From assembly GCA_963585895.1 (NCBI GenBank), contig OY757913.1, forward strand, positions 102,929,471 to 102,993,470: a DNA stretch of 64,000 bases. The letters run 5' to 3'. The position numbers and the translations under genes are program-made. This document shows positions 10,589-20,363 of the stretch, piece by piece. The notes beneath the pieces were generated by a model, which did not search any database, was not told the DNA's origin, and saw only the letters and a program-made list of their open reading frames with translations. The DNA comes from Sepioteuthis lessoniana (Eukaryota; Mollusca; Cephalopoda; Myopsida; Loliginidae). Positions within the stretch are counted from its first letter, which is position 1. Each line of letters starts with the position of its first letter.

Positions 10589-11180
10589 GCGAAAATAGAT
10601 TATATGTAAGAGAATAGCGAGAGTTGTTTATGTGGTGATAGAGACAAAACTTTTAATCGCATAGAAAGCGAATGTAAGAGGACGACTTGCTTGAGAAGGT
10701 GATCCTCTAGGAACTGTGCAAGAAACTGAAATTTGACTATAAAAAACAAACGGTACTTGCATAAACCAGAATTCACCCTAGAGAATGAGACTCAAAAATT
10801 TCTCAGAGATTTCAAGATAAAACAGACCAGACATTTGACAAAAATGAGAACGTGTCGACTCGGTGGAGAACCGAGTAAAAATCAAAGAAAACGAAAAGAG
10901 AGAGAAATACTTAGATCTTGCCAGAGAACTAAGAGAACATGGGGGGACAATGATAGCAATTGTAATTGACGCGTTTGGAAGGGTCTCCAAAGGCTTGGTA
11001 AGATGGTTTGAAAGGCCGGATATTAGATAATTATTCAAGACTATTCAATCTACAGCCTTGTTAAGATATGACAGAATACTGAGACTAGTCCTGGAGACCT
11101 GAGGAGACTTGCTATCCCTCAGATTCTAATGAAGTCCATCACTTAACACTAATGTGGAAAACTTGCAAGATGTACATTTA
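10589..11180 (+). mobile_element. RLE-1 retrotransposon, 5'-truncated copy D
   Basis: It starts within the knuckle segment (AKIDYM, then ESCLCGDRDKTFNRIESEC, with His replaced by Arg). The plus-strand 78-aa frame reads HKPEFTLENETQKFLRDFKI, which is the block just upstream of the endonuclease. The copy ends in a CATCACT TAAC ACTAATG hairpin relic and a (TAA)4 tail near 11179-11190. Confidence 0.85.
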
Positions 11181-11545
11181 TAATAATAATAATGATTGTA
11201 ATAAGAAACGCACACCAAAGCCAAAATTGATAATATACAGAAAAACAGAGAGTACCGCTTTTGTGGTGATTAAGATTAAATAATGATTTAGATTTAATGA
11301 TGATTAAGATTAAATGATGATTAAGATTAAATAATGATAGTAATAAGAAATGTACACCAAAGCCAAAATTGATAATATTGAGAAAATTAGAAAGTACAGG
11401 TTTTGTGGTGATTAAGATTAAATAGTAAATCCCATTATAAGTGAAGAAACAAAATGACATAAAAGGAATACTTGAATAGTCACGACTGAGTGGGGAAGGT
11501 GATTCTCTGGGAACTGTGCAAAAAAAAAACTGAAATTCCAGTATA
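11181..11545 (+). mobile_element. RLE-1 copy E with internal duplication
   Basis: After the TAA tail of copy D the knuckle segment appears twice, at about 11199-11290 and 11341-11426. Each reads AKIDN followed by a YRFCGD-like knuckle, and the two are separated by GATTAAGATTAAATGATGAT-type short repeats. The second unit continues into an NPIISEE and VTTEW block. This may be one copy with slippage or two independent truncations. Confidence 0.65.
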
Positions 11546-11832
11546 TGTTTACCGACCTCTCTGCATGGGCAGGATGTGAGAGAAGCTCTTTTTTAATCGA
11601 AGTATAACAGATTGGTATTTAGAGTTTTCCTCCTTCTAGATCGGTTGCCTACCCATGGATGAGGAGTCCAGTCTGTCGAACTATTTACCCTAGCTAAGGG
11701 AAAATAATTGGATTCATACATTTCCCAAGGGTATTAGTACTATGTAATTTTTAGTCAACCTCGATCAGGACTTGAACTCGTGTCGCTGTGTCCATTTCCT
11801 ACGACGTTAACCATTACACCTCCCGCTACGAG
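11541..11832 (-). mobile_element. SINE-A copy
   Basis: On the minus strand a tRNA-like head with GGTGTAATGGTTAACGTCGT (box A region) and GACACGAGTTCAAGTCCTG (box B region) is followed by the ACCCTTGGGAAATGTATGAA body and an AGAACTCTAAATACC-like tail. It is a full-length but mutated copy of the family at 42642-42932. Confidence 0.85.
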
Positions 11833-11965
11833 CAAATAGTATGTGCCTAGATTAGAAGCTGTCATCGAAAATAACGTAAAATTCTTTGGGACTTGAGATA
11901 CATTTTTAAATTTTCAATGATGTGCTTTTCATTTGTCAATAATCACTTGTTTGTGCAGAATTATA

Positions 11966-12285
11966 CGAGGATCATTAAATAAGTTTCCAGACTTTTTTCG
12001 CGTGGCCACTTTTATTGATAGTACACACATGAAACTCTAGTCCACTTTCGAAGTAATCTCCTCCGGCTGCAATGCACTTGTACCGTTCCAACAACTTTTG
12101 TAAGGCCTGATGGAAGTCCTCTTGTGTGAGCGTGCCAATGACCTTCGTCAAAGCCTCTTTCATCTCCTCAATTGTCTCATATCGACAGCGTCTGAGCTTT
12201 AGGAATAACCAAAAGTCACAGGAAGCAAGGTCTGGACTATAGGGAGTGTGACGAACTGTCTTGATGCCTGATATCACACATTTAT
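11966..12285 (-). mobile_element. mar-1 mariner, 3' end with transposase C-terminus
   Basis: The terminal inverted repeat starts after a TA at 11964-11965 (CGAGGATCATTAAATAAG) and the minus frame reads GIKTVRHTPYSPDLASCDFW, RYETIEEMKEALTKVI and FHQALQKLLERYKCIAAGG. PYSPDLASCDF is the third catalytic-Asp motif of mariner D34D transposases. The 5' two thirds of the element and the other inverted repeat are missing. The continuous 104-aa frame makes this the cleanest mar-1 C-terminus in the window. Confidence 0.9.
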
Positions 12286-12355
12286 ACATTTAAGGAAAAA
12301 CGGAGGCCAAAATAAGCTGATAGGTAAGCTTTATTCAACTTGGATCACATTTTAG

Positions 12356-12485
12356 AGTAATTTACGAAGCTCTTTGCTTCGATGTGGCACAAGGCCGAAT
12401 GAATGGGGTACCCAATGAGACTCGAACTCACTTGTGTAGGTTTGCTAGCTAAGCTTGCTAACCATTACACCACCAAAGGTGCCCA
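12356..12485 (-). mobile_element. SINE-B copy with 13-bp target duplication
   Basis: The minus-strand head reads GGGCACCTTTGGTGGTGTAA then TGGTTAGCAAGCTTAGC and GAGTTCGAGTCTCATTGGG, a tRNA-like structure whose acceptor arms (GGGCACC and GGTACCC) can pair. The target duplication GATCACATTTTAG is perfect at 12343-12355 and 12486-12498. Confidence 0.95.
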
Positions 12486-12498
12486 GATCACATTTTAG

Positions 12499-13012
12499 GA
12501 AAAAAACATAACAAATAATAGACTTGCTTTTAAACCGAATGATAGTTGTCTTTTACGACTATTCCAATACTACAAAGGGGTGATCGGTATTGATTACTTT
12601 TCATACAACAATATCTACACCTTTAAAAAAGATCAAATATAAATATATGAATGAGAATTCTATTACTAGTGTTTAGGGAGTTTTATGCCTAACAATGACA
12701 AAAAAATTAAAGCCTTGTGTCAAAGATTATTAGACATCTAGCAAGCATAGAGTAAAGCAGTGGTTAATTTTCAGAGAACTGCCAAATTGTATTTTATTCA
12801 GTGACAAAGTCAACTCAGCTTAGTTTAACTCACTCTTACTTTATGCATATATTAGTCAATCATTTATAATAAACGTAGACAAAAAAAAAAATAGATGAAA
12901 AACTGAGCATTTGAACATGAGACACCTTCAAAGGAATATTTTAATCCAATCAAGAGAAAACTTTGCAAAAGATATAATAAGTAATTTCATTAAAATTAAT
13001 TATTGAAAGTAC

Positions 13013-13110
<98 letters not shown>

Positions 13111-13288
13111 GATATATAGTCATATGGATATGAATAGACAGAGATAAATATTTCTTTGCGAAAATAGCATCAACATAATTTATCGATATTTATTTTTGAA
13201 TATCAGCATTTAGAAATTCCGAACGTACTTCACTCTGTTTCACTTGCGTCAGAGTATTTTAAGCACCAGCTGTTCATAAGCATATATT
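12499..13288. other. AT-rich stretch with (TA)n(TG)n microsatellite
   Basis: No gene or transposon is recognised. A compound microsatellite, (TA)n then (TG)n, lies at 13016-13108. Confidence 0.7.
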
Positions 13289-13289
13289 T

Positions 13290-13555
13290 AGCCAGCCCTT
13301 CCGATTTTTAAAGGGAGTAAAGCCGGTGGGAATTCGGTATTTTCAACTCTTAGAATGATTGTTAGACAATGACTAAAGAACCCAGTCTGTCCTACTAATC
13401 TTGTACAGATAAGGGGATAGAAGGTGAATTCATATCTTTCTCAAGGGTATAAGAGTGAAGTAAGTGCAAACAGCTTCGTCAAATATTTGACCTCGGATCA
13501 CCGACTCCCCATCTACAACGAAGATAACCGTTTCATTAAGCACACTCCTAAAAAA
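13290..13555 (-). mobile_element. SINE-A copy, diverged
   Basis: The CCCAGTCTGTCCTACTAATC body, the TTTCTCAAGGGTATAAGAGT block and a decayed tRNA head (AACGAAGATAACCGTTTCAT on plus) match SINE-A in minus orientation. About 13560-13930 shows nothing recognisable. Confidence 0.75.
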
Positions 13556-13939
13556 ACTGTTGTATCTGTTTGTTTCGATCTGGGTACTACATAACTTGTG
13601 TTGCCAAAACTACTGCTTCTCTCCGCTTCAAATAATTTTTTAGGTTGTCTGTAATGTAACGTAACAATGATAACATGTTTTTATTTTTCATTAAAAATCA
13701 GATATTGCAAAAAGCAAACAACTTACTTACTATAAAACCAGGGTTGACAAGAAATAATTGCGTTTTGATATTTCTTTTTTTAATACCCAGTTTTCTCTGT
13801 TTTCCGTTAAGAATTTAATATAATTTGTGAGAAACACTTCAGGGTTAGAATTACAAAAAAACCCCCATCAAATTCACAAATACTTTTAGAAAAGCTAGAC
13901 ACCATAAAGTAAGCTTTAATACCCAAGATCATTACCGTT

Positions 13940-14088
13940 GATTAGTGAATAACGTGCTAAACTGCATCATTATAGTCAGTGAGTTCGAACTCCAGTTGTG
14001 CTATAAAATTCACTTTGGGACAAATACCTTGGGAGATGTTCGAACCTACTTAACCTCTAGTTACGGTTTAAATAGTACCACTACTGTT
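13940..14088 (+). mobile_element. SINE-E copy, truncated
   Basis: It carries AGTGAGTTCGAACTCCAGTT (box B region), then a TTCACTTTGGGACAAATACC block and GGTTTAAATAGTACCACTAC. Homology stops exactly where RTE-1 sequence begins, so the two were joined by insertion or deletion. Confidence 0.75.
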
Positions 14089-14545
14089 AATGAAACGCAG
14101 TTTCTTCCAGGCAGCGGTCGTATCGATACTGCTGTATGGATGCACTACTTGGACGCTAACAAAACAGCTGGAGAATAAGCTAGTCGGCAATTACACAAGA
14201 ATTCTGCGAGCAATATTGAACAAGTCCTGGCGGCAACACCTCACAAGGCACCACCTATGCGGCCACCTGCCTCCCATCACGAAAACTATCCAAGTTAGAC
14301 GGACCAGACATGCAGGACACTGCTGGAGAAGCAGGGACGAGCTCATAAGTGATGTACTCCTATGGACCCCCACACATGACCAGGCAAAAGCAGGACGACC
14401 AGCTCGAGAATACATTCAGCAGCTATGTGATGATACGGGATGTAGTCCAGAAGACCTACCAGAGGCGATGAACGATAGGGAGAAGTGGCGAGAGAGGGTC
14501 AGGGATATCCGAGCTGGCGGCACGATATGATGATGATGATGATGA
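14089..14545 (+). pseudogene. RTE-1 non-LTR retrotransposon C-terminus with (ATG)n tail
   Basis: An uninterrupted 146-codon frame (14090-14530) reads MKRSFFQAAVVSILLYGCTT, then WTLTKQLENKLVGNYTRILR, RRTRHAGHCWRSRDELISD, QQLCDDTGCSPEDLPEAMND and WRERVRDIRAGG. This is the segment downstream of the RT palm in RTE-like endonuclease/RT proteins, ending in a possible degenerate zinc-binding region. It is followed by (ATG)n, the usual kind of tail for this clade. The 5' end is truncated, the first Met is internal, and the rest of the polymerase is absent. No promoter is visible. Other copies lie at 7716, 28205 and 47770. Confidence 0.85.
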
Positions 14546-14890
14546 CTTATTCTACGAGCATGTCTTTGGTATCAAATAAACTTATGACCTAACAGAAAAT
14601 AACCGAACAAACCTTAATTACACATCTGAACTAGTTAGACTATTGTTATGTATTGACCTTCGACCCGGCCACACATGTCATTCCAAAGTGATGCACCGGA
14701 AGGAAATGACACATTCCAATGGCCAGTAACCGAAAGAAATCGCGTAGGCAGATTTGGCTGACGAAATGGGACAAGGTAAAAGCCCATGATACACTCATAG
14801 ACTGATGCACCGGAAGTTACTTCCGCTTGATTACGATCAAACATGCCATTCCAAAGATTGAGTGGGCGACTGAGTGGACGATTGAACTAT

Positions 14891-14900
14891 TATATAACTC
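14891..14900 (+). promoter_or_regulatory. Putative LTR-A TATA box
   Basis: TATATAACTC lies about 380 bp upstream of the AATAAA of the same LTR. A matching ATAATATAACC occurs in the copy at 37586. The promoter role is inferred from position within the LTR. Confidence 0.5.
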
Positions 14901-15273
14901 GGTAAAGACAGGAAGTCAGCGAGTTGGGGACCAGAGAGGTCAGAGACAAGTGTGGTAGGGAAAGCCACACCCAGCAGAAGGAGCCCTCGGGGCCCCCAAG
15001 AGAGTTGGAGATCAGACGAGTTGGAGAGAAAATGTGGTAAGGAAAGCCACCACGCAACAGAAGGGGCCCTCGGAACCCCCGAGGGAGTCTGGGGACAAGA
15101 CCAGTTGGTGATAAGATGCGGTAGAGAAAGCCAGCAGAAAGCTGAGTCCCGGGACTCTAGTTGAGCATCAGGAGAACGAGAACGACACACGGCTATGTCC
15201 GGAGGGGCTGTTGAGGTCATTATGTTGCAGTCTTTGTGCAGTCTTCAACTCCCTCTCACACACAAACGTTACA

Positions 15274-15279
15274 AATAAA
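15274..15279 (+). promoter_or_regulatory. LTR-A poly(A) signal
   Basis: AATAAA is embedded in a block (ACAAATAAAGTGAGAGG) that is conserved in the LTR-A copies at 6165, 37586 and 48730. Conservation between copies supports its role as the R-region poly(A) signal. Confidence 0.65.
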
Positions 15280-15366
15280 GTGAGAGGTATATTTTTTAAA
15301 GAAGTATTCGCTCGTCTTTTATTATCGTATTTCTGCATGAATCTGCATATGAGTATATAACACTAT

Positions 15367-16140
15367 GACTAATTCAATAAAACACTTTAGAAATAAAACT
15401 ACAGTTCACTTCCGAATTCACTGTAACTTGATCATAGGAAGTGCATTTTACGTAACGATTATAATGGAATCGGTAATCCGAGCTGAAAACGTGGATGAAG
15501 CTGTTTACATTTCACTTTGTGCTAATGCCCATGGGACATGCATAAATCTTTCTGGTCTGTCTTCTAACTATAGGTAAATATAGGGCACACATTTCTCTAG
15601 CCTTCATCAGCCAACCAGTCTGGGAGAAGGAGAATTGATTTCAAACCAGCAGTAAGCCACTTAAAAATAACTAGCAATGACTTAGAGGGGCTGGGTAAAT
15701 GCAGTCACGTACACAATGACTTAGAATGATATTTGATTCAACCAGAAACTCGTCGTTTTTGCAGTGTTCCTAAAACTTTTGGACACAGTGCAAAAAACTC
15801 ATAGACAGATTTATTTATATTATTTTATTATGATTAAATCAGAAACTTATATCAGTTGAATATTTGAATTGGTCTATCTTTCCTTCCTTCCTCTATATCC
15901 GCTTCAAGTCAGAAAAATAATTGGGTGTCTGCTAATTTAAATTTCCTTTTGAGGTGATAATTTCTAATGAATGGAAAGAGATCTAGTTGGAAATGAATAA
16001 GATAAATTCAGTTTGAAGACTAGAAAAATTATTGCAGACATATAAAATGCTGGCGAATGTTACTTTAGAACAGTCGGTGTGACATAGTGGCCATGTGATA
16101 GACTGTGATACGCATAGTAAGCATGTTCAAACTCAAGAAG
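15367..16140. other. AT-rich stretch, one SINE-A fragment
   Basis: A plus-strand fragment of the SINE-A 3' body lies at about 15590-15665 (CCAACCAGTCTGGGAGAAGG then TTTCAAACCAGCAGTAAG). Nothing else is recognised. Confidence 0.5.
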
Positions 16141-16144
16141 CGCA

Positions 16145-16460
16145 GGGGGTGTCCTCGTGGTGTAATGGTTAAAGCGATGGACTGCGGAATCGTAGTAAGC
16201 GAGTTCGTACTCCAGTCGCGCTATTACGTTCACTTTCGGGCAAATACCCTTGGGAAAGGTATGAACCTCCTTATCCTCTCAGCTATGGGTTAAATCGTAC
16301 CACAACTGTTCTTCTACGACCCTGGCATTTGGCATTAAATAACCTACAAAGGTTGATATGCCATTTGGCATTAAATAACCTACAAAGGTTGATATGCCAT
16401 TAAACATTTGGCATTAAATAACCTACAAAGGTTGATATGCCATTAAACAAAAAAAAAAAC
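16145..16460 (+). mobile_element. SINE-E with triplicated tail
   Basis: The tRNA-like head has GGGGTGTCCTCGTGGTGTAA and TGGTTAAAGCGATGGACTGC (box A region), then AGCGAGTTCGTACTCCAGTC (box B region). A TTCACTTTCGGGCAAATACC body follows. The tail unit GGCATTAAATAACCTACAAA plus GGTTGATATGCC occurs three times (about 16325-16450) before an A-rich end. The tail can fold (GGCAT with ATGCC, AACCT with AGGTT). Confidence 0.9.
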
Positions 16461-16479
16461 CATGCCATCAAGAAACGCT

Positions 16480-16640
16480 ATTACGTTCCCCTTTGGACTA
16501 ATACCCTTGGGAAAGGTGTAAACCCCATTACCCCTGTAGCTATGTATTAAATAGTATCACTATTGTTCTTTTACGAGGAAGGCTTCGGATTAAAATAACT
16601 TATGAAGGTTGATATTCCACTAAAAACAAAAAAAGAAAGA
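16480..16640 (+). mobile_element. SINE-E body fragment
   Basis: A second, headless SINE-E body starts at CGCTATTACGTTCCCC and runs through TATGTATTAAATAGTATCAC to a decayed tail and A/GAAA-rich end. It directly abuts the upstream copy's A-rich end. Confidence 0.75.
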
Positions 16641-16734
16641 AAGAAAGAAAAACTTATGTGAGGTAATATCCTACCCACACTAACTCCAGGTATTTGGAGA
16701 ATGGTAAATATATTGTATATTTGAAAGGGGTCTG

Positions 16735-16935
16735 CTAGCGATGAACTGCGGGATCGTAGTAAACGAGTTCGAATTCCAGTCGCGCTATTATGTTCAATTT
16801 CAGACAAATACTCCTGGAAGAAGTATGTACCTCCTATGCTCCCAGCTATGGGTTAAATAGTACTATTACTGTTCATCTAGAAGGATGGCTTCGGCATTAA
16901 ATAACCTACAAAGATTGATATGCCATTAAACAAAG
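16735..16935 (+). mobile_element. SINE-E copy
   Basis: This third copy in the cluster has GCGATGAACTGCGGGATCGT, CGAGTTCGAATTCCAGTC and a single tail unit ending GATATGCCATTAAAC. Its 5' end is truncated inside the tRNA head. About 16940-17160 holds a faint additional tail-like remnant (TATGTCAACCCGTCTAGG) and nothing else. Confidence 0.8.
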
Positions 16936-17164
16936 AAACGAAACCAAATCAACCTTCAGTAAGTATTCTATAATATGATATTGTGTAAACGCTGATTGGT
17001 TGTTTGATTTTAATTGTATGTCAACCCGTCTAGGTTTATTTTATGCCTAGAAGTTAGGTAATCGTGTTCATTGTAGTTTCATATCTACATTTTTGTTTAA
17101 TATTTTCTTTAGTGATTTTTTTATACGATCCGATCGAATGCAAATAATATCAAATTTATTTGAA

Positions 17165-17245
17165 CCATATATTAGACACTAACAGGTTTAAATACTCCGA
17201 GATAGAGTGGACCTAGTATCAATGGCAATTATGGGTGACGCTGCT
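17165..17245 (-). repeat. Degenerate D-repeat fragment
   Basis: The plus strand has AACAGGTTTAAATACTCCGA and AGAGTGGACCTAGTATCAAT, a weak match to the D-repeat block ACCACTCCGG then GAGTGGACCTGGGAGCGATG. The rest of 17245-17515 is unassigned. Confidence 0.45.
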
Positions 17246-17517
17246 CTCTCTAAAGTCACGTGACATTACTACATACAGTTTAGGGTCATTCCACGGTCAT
17301 TATGTTTTATTTGGTGGGAGGCAGGGTCGTACGCCTCTGCAGGAGATACAATTACCCTGCAAGAAGAGTTCAAATACCACATAATGAAATGACTTGGGTT
17401 ACTTTATACATATAAAGAAAGAAATAGATAATATATCTTTAAATCACAGTTCATTTCCCGTTCAAGAAATGATTAAAACAGAGCCAAAGAATGTGTCATG
17501 CAGTGAGTAACAAGTTA

Positions 17518-17668
17518 TTTATCATATTTACCCACCCCTCCGCTCGGGCAGGATAGGACACAAGGGCAATTTTTAAGCGGAGTTTAACAGGTTTGAATTC
17601 AGAGTTTTCCTTCTCCTTGACTAGTTCCCTCAACAAAGCTGAAGAACCTAGTCTGCCCTACTTTTTTT
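17518..17668 (-). mobile_element. SINE-A 3' part, truncated
   Basis: The plus strand reads TATTTACCCACCCCTCCGCT, CGGGCAGGATAGGACACAAG and TAGTCTGCCCTAC, a close match to the 3' half of SINE-A in minus orientation. The tRNA half is missing and the copy ends in a small ACCAACC CCTCT GGTTGGT hairpin. Confidence 0.85.
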
Positions 17669-17934
17669 ACCAACCCCTCTGGTTGGTAAATCTGGTTTCA
17701 TTACAGAGTAATGAGAAGTTCCATTATTTTGAAAACACAAGACATTTGGTTAAAAAAGATTTTTAGTGAGCATATGTGAATCCTGTGTCGGAATCAAGCT
17801 TACAAGGGTATGAAGGGTGTGACGCTCCCTACAGAGCTTTTTTATCATACTAGAATCCAAAACACTGACAGCCAAGAAAAGGTAAGTATATCTAGTAAAA
17901 AAATTTGGGATTTAAAAGCATGCTTTTCAATTAT

Positions 17935-19090
17935 TATTAATTTTTCCTTGAGAGTTTTTCACATCAGTAATATCTGATGGCCTTTCACTGGAGTTTCAAT
18001 GACAGCAAGTCTTCTCAAATCTCCAGGACGCTTCTCAGTATTATGGCCGTTCTCAACAATGCAGTAGTTTTGATGGTCTCCACTAGTCTTCCAACTTCCA
18101 AATCCTCCAGTCCTTTTAATAATCCTTTAGTTGCAGTACTAAAAGCACTAATTACAACTGGTATAATTGTCACATTCATGTTCCACAGTTTTCAATTCCC
18201 TAGAAAGGTTGAGGTACTATTCCTTCTTTTCCCTTTCTTTCCGTTTTATTATGTGGTCAGCGGGGACAGAAAAATCGACAATTTTGCAAATTGTCTTTTT
18301 TTTTGTTGTTGATTGCTATGAGGTCTGGTATTCTGGCCGAGATTAGGTGATCCGTTTGTACGTCAAAGTCCCATATAAGTTTGTGTGTATCATTCTCCAC
18401 ATTTATATCATTTGTTCGTATGGCCAAATTTAAATTTCTTGCAGATCTCCCAGTGGATCACCTTGGACACCGATTCGTGTCCAGTCTTATACTCCTTCTG
18501 TGCAAATTTGCTGCATTCACTTATTATTTGATTGATAATTTCATCTCTATCACCACATAACCTAGATTTGCTATTTTGTTGCGTCTTATCTATTCTCACT
18601 TTGATATGATTGGTTCTTGATTTGTGCTTCTATAACCAGAGATTCTGTTTCTCTCATTAAGTTTCATTTTCTTAGCTAGGTCCAGCTTTACTGGTGTGAT
18701 ATGGTATTTATTAATCATTTAAAACGCCTATAGAGTTGTTTTTCTTCCTATTTTTGTTTTCTAGTAATTTTCATTCTGTTGGTCATCGTGTTGTCAGTAT
18801 TGTTTTTGATTGCTATAATCAGTCCTCTGTGTTTTTCTATGTTTTCTTCAAGTCGTTGTATGGATACGTCAACACTGCCTTTAATGCAGGCAAGTCCTCT
18901 ACCTCGTTACTTTCATGATACATATAGTCTGTCAACGTCATATCCGGGATGCATGGTCGTTAGTTTTCTCGTTCTTTGGTCCATTTTTTTAAGTTCATCC
19001 CTGGTCCACTTCATAAAGGGTCCCAAATATCTAATGAGAAACTTCTATTGGACTAACCTTGACTTTTGAATGATGAGCTGATTGCTGCAG
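17935..19090 (-). mobile_element. RLE-1 retrotransposon, minus copy from RT thumb to 3' end
   Basis: From right to left it reads a broken MNLKKWTKEREN thumb block, then MRIDKTQQNSKSRLCGDRDE with INQIISEC (knuckle, first Cys and the His lost). VIHWEICKKFKFGHTNK, HLISARIPDLIAINNKKK and ICKIVDFSVPADH follow. PDL...VD is the endonuclease catalytic pair. The WNMNVTIIPVVISALSTATK C-terminus and a hairpin at 17962-17979 close the copy. It is the second longest RLE-1 copy, and its endonuclease frame is the least broken. Confidence 0.85.
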
Positions 19091-19199
19091 ATTGGTGGAT
19101 GAGTGTGCTACAAATTATACAATTAACACGAATGATACTTTCAATTCAGAGTTTTCTTTCTCTGAGAACATATGCCCTTTTAAGGCTAAAGAACCAAGC

Positions 19200-19515
19200 T
19201 TCCCCAAGACCATAAAGTAAAAATGAAAGTAACAGACGTGATAGACATAAGATCTGGGTCCTGCCAAAAAGCTGAAAAAACTATGAAAAAAAGATGGTGA
19301 TGATTATATCTATCGCATTTGAGACCGCAGAAAGGTCCACAGTGCCATTGAAAAGAGAATGGAGGAGCTGGAAATCCGCGAAGAATCGAGACCTCTAGTG
19401 AAACTTCGTAGGATACTAGGAAGTGTCCAGGACAGAAATGCTGTCAATCAGAATTCAGTGAAAAGCCTCTAGTTTAACCAGTTAGAAGGGTGGCACATAC
19501 TTGTAAGAAGTAAAA
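19200..19515 (+). mobile_element. RLE-1 retrotransposon, decayed 3' end
   Basis: The plus strand matches RLE-1 from the KVTDVIDIRSGSCQKAEK region to GTGAAAAGCCTCTAGTTTAA, with the ATACTAGGAAGTGTCC block marking the RILRRVLE segment. It lies in the opposite orientation to the preceding copy, so the two form a tail-out pair. Confidence 0.65.
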
Positions 19516-19585
19516 TACTAATATGTTGGCTGAGTCCTTAGGGCATCGGGCTTTTTATAAGTTTTCTTAATAATTACTGATAAAT

Positions 19586-19602
19586 TATGCTCTCTCTCTC
19601 TC

Positions 19603-19668
<66 letters not shown>
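19586..19668. repeat. (CT)n(TA)n(TG)n compound microsatellite
   Basis: Three dinucleotide tracts follow one another. The following 19670-20355 is AT-rich with no recognised gene. Confidence 0.9.
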
Positions 19669-19673
<5 letters not shown>

Positions 19674-20363
19674 CGTGTGTTTGTGTGTTTTCCGTGATGT
19701 ATTTACCCTTTAATTTCTAGTTTTCAGGTAATTTATTTTCTAGTTTTCTTATATTTCAAAATATCCCTAAGCGTTTTCTTCTTCACATTTTTTTCCTTGT
19801 TTAACGGGCGTAATCGCATCTGTGAAATTCCTTCGCGTGATTTGATGGGCCTATCGGGAGGACACTTATTTCTGATAACAATTGTCTACTATGATGAATA
19901 GATTAAAATGTTCACCCTTACAAAAACAAACATGCATGCATTGTCTTGTATCAGACATATATCTCCCGAATGTATTTCAACATTTTTTTTTAAAGAAAGT
20001 GGACATGTTCCTCAAAACTGCTAAGGCTCCTATTTGTTCGCTATAATAGTCACTGTTTTATTTATTTATTTATTTTTTTTTTTGTTTTACTCATTTGAAA
20101 GTATTTAATTTAATGGAAAACATATCATGGAAAAGCATTCGGTGGCTTAGCCAAGTAAATCCAGTATTCAATGGTGATACCTATTCTTCTGATACTGCCT
20201 TTTTAGAATATTTCATTGTTTACTCATTTTAGGAAATTGCACTTTGTAAAATATTATTGTCATGGTTTCTTTTTAGTTCATTCATTTCATTGATTCATTT
20301 TTTATATTCAAATGAATCATGATTCCTTCCTTTCATTCTTTAAGGGTTTTATTTTTTTGTTAC

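Larger units (their letters stand above)
14644..15362 (+). mobile_element. Solo LTR-A with 4-bp target duplication
   Basis: The element runs from TGTTATGTATTGACC to GAGTATATAACA and is flanked by CTAT on both sides (14640-14643 and 15363-15366). It contains a TATA-like TATATAACTC at 14891-14900, an AATAAA at 15274-15279 and three imperfect tandem units of about 81-87 bp (14940-15150). The units are marked by GTGGTAGGGAAAGCC-like blocks. No internal retroelement genes remain, so it is a solo LTR, probably of a Gypsy-type element judging by the 4-bp duplication. The 127-aa minus and 70-aa plus frames inside it are chance frames. Confidence 0.9.
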
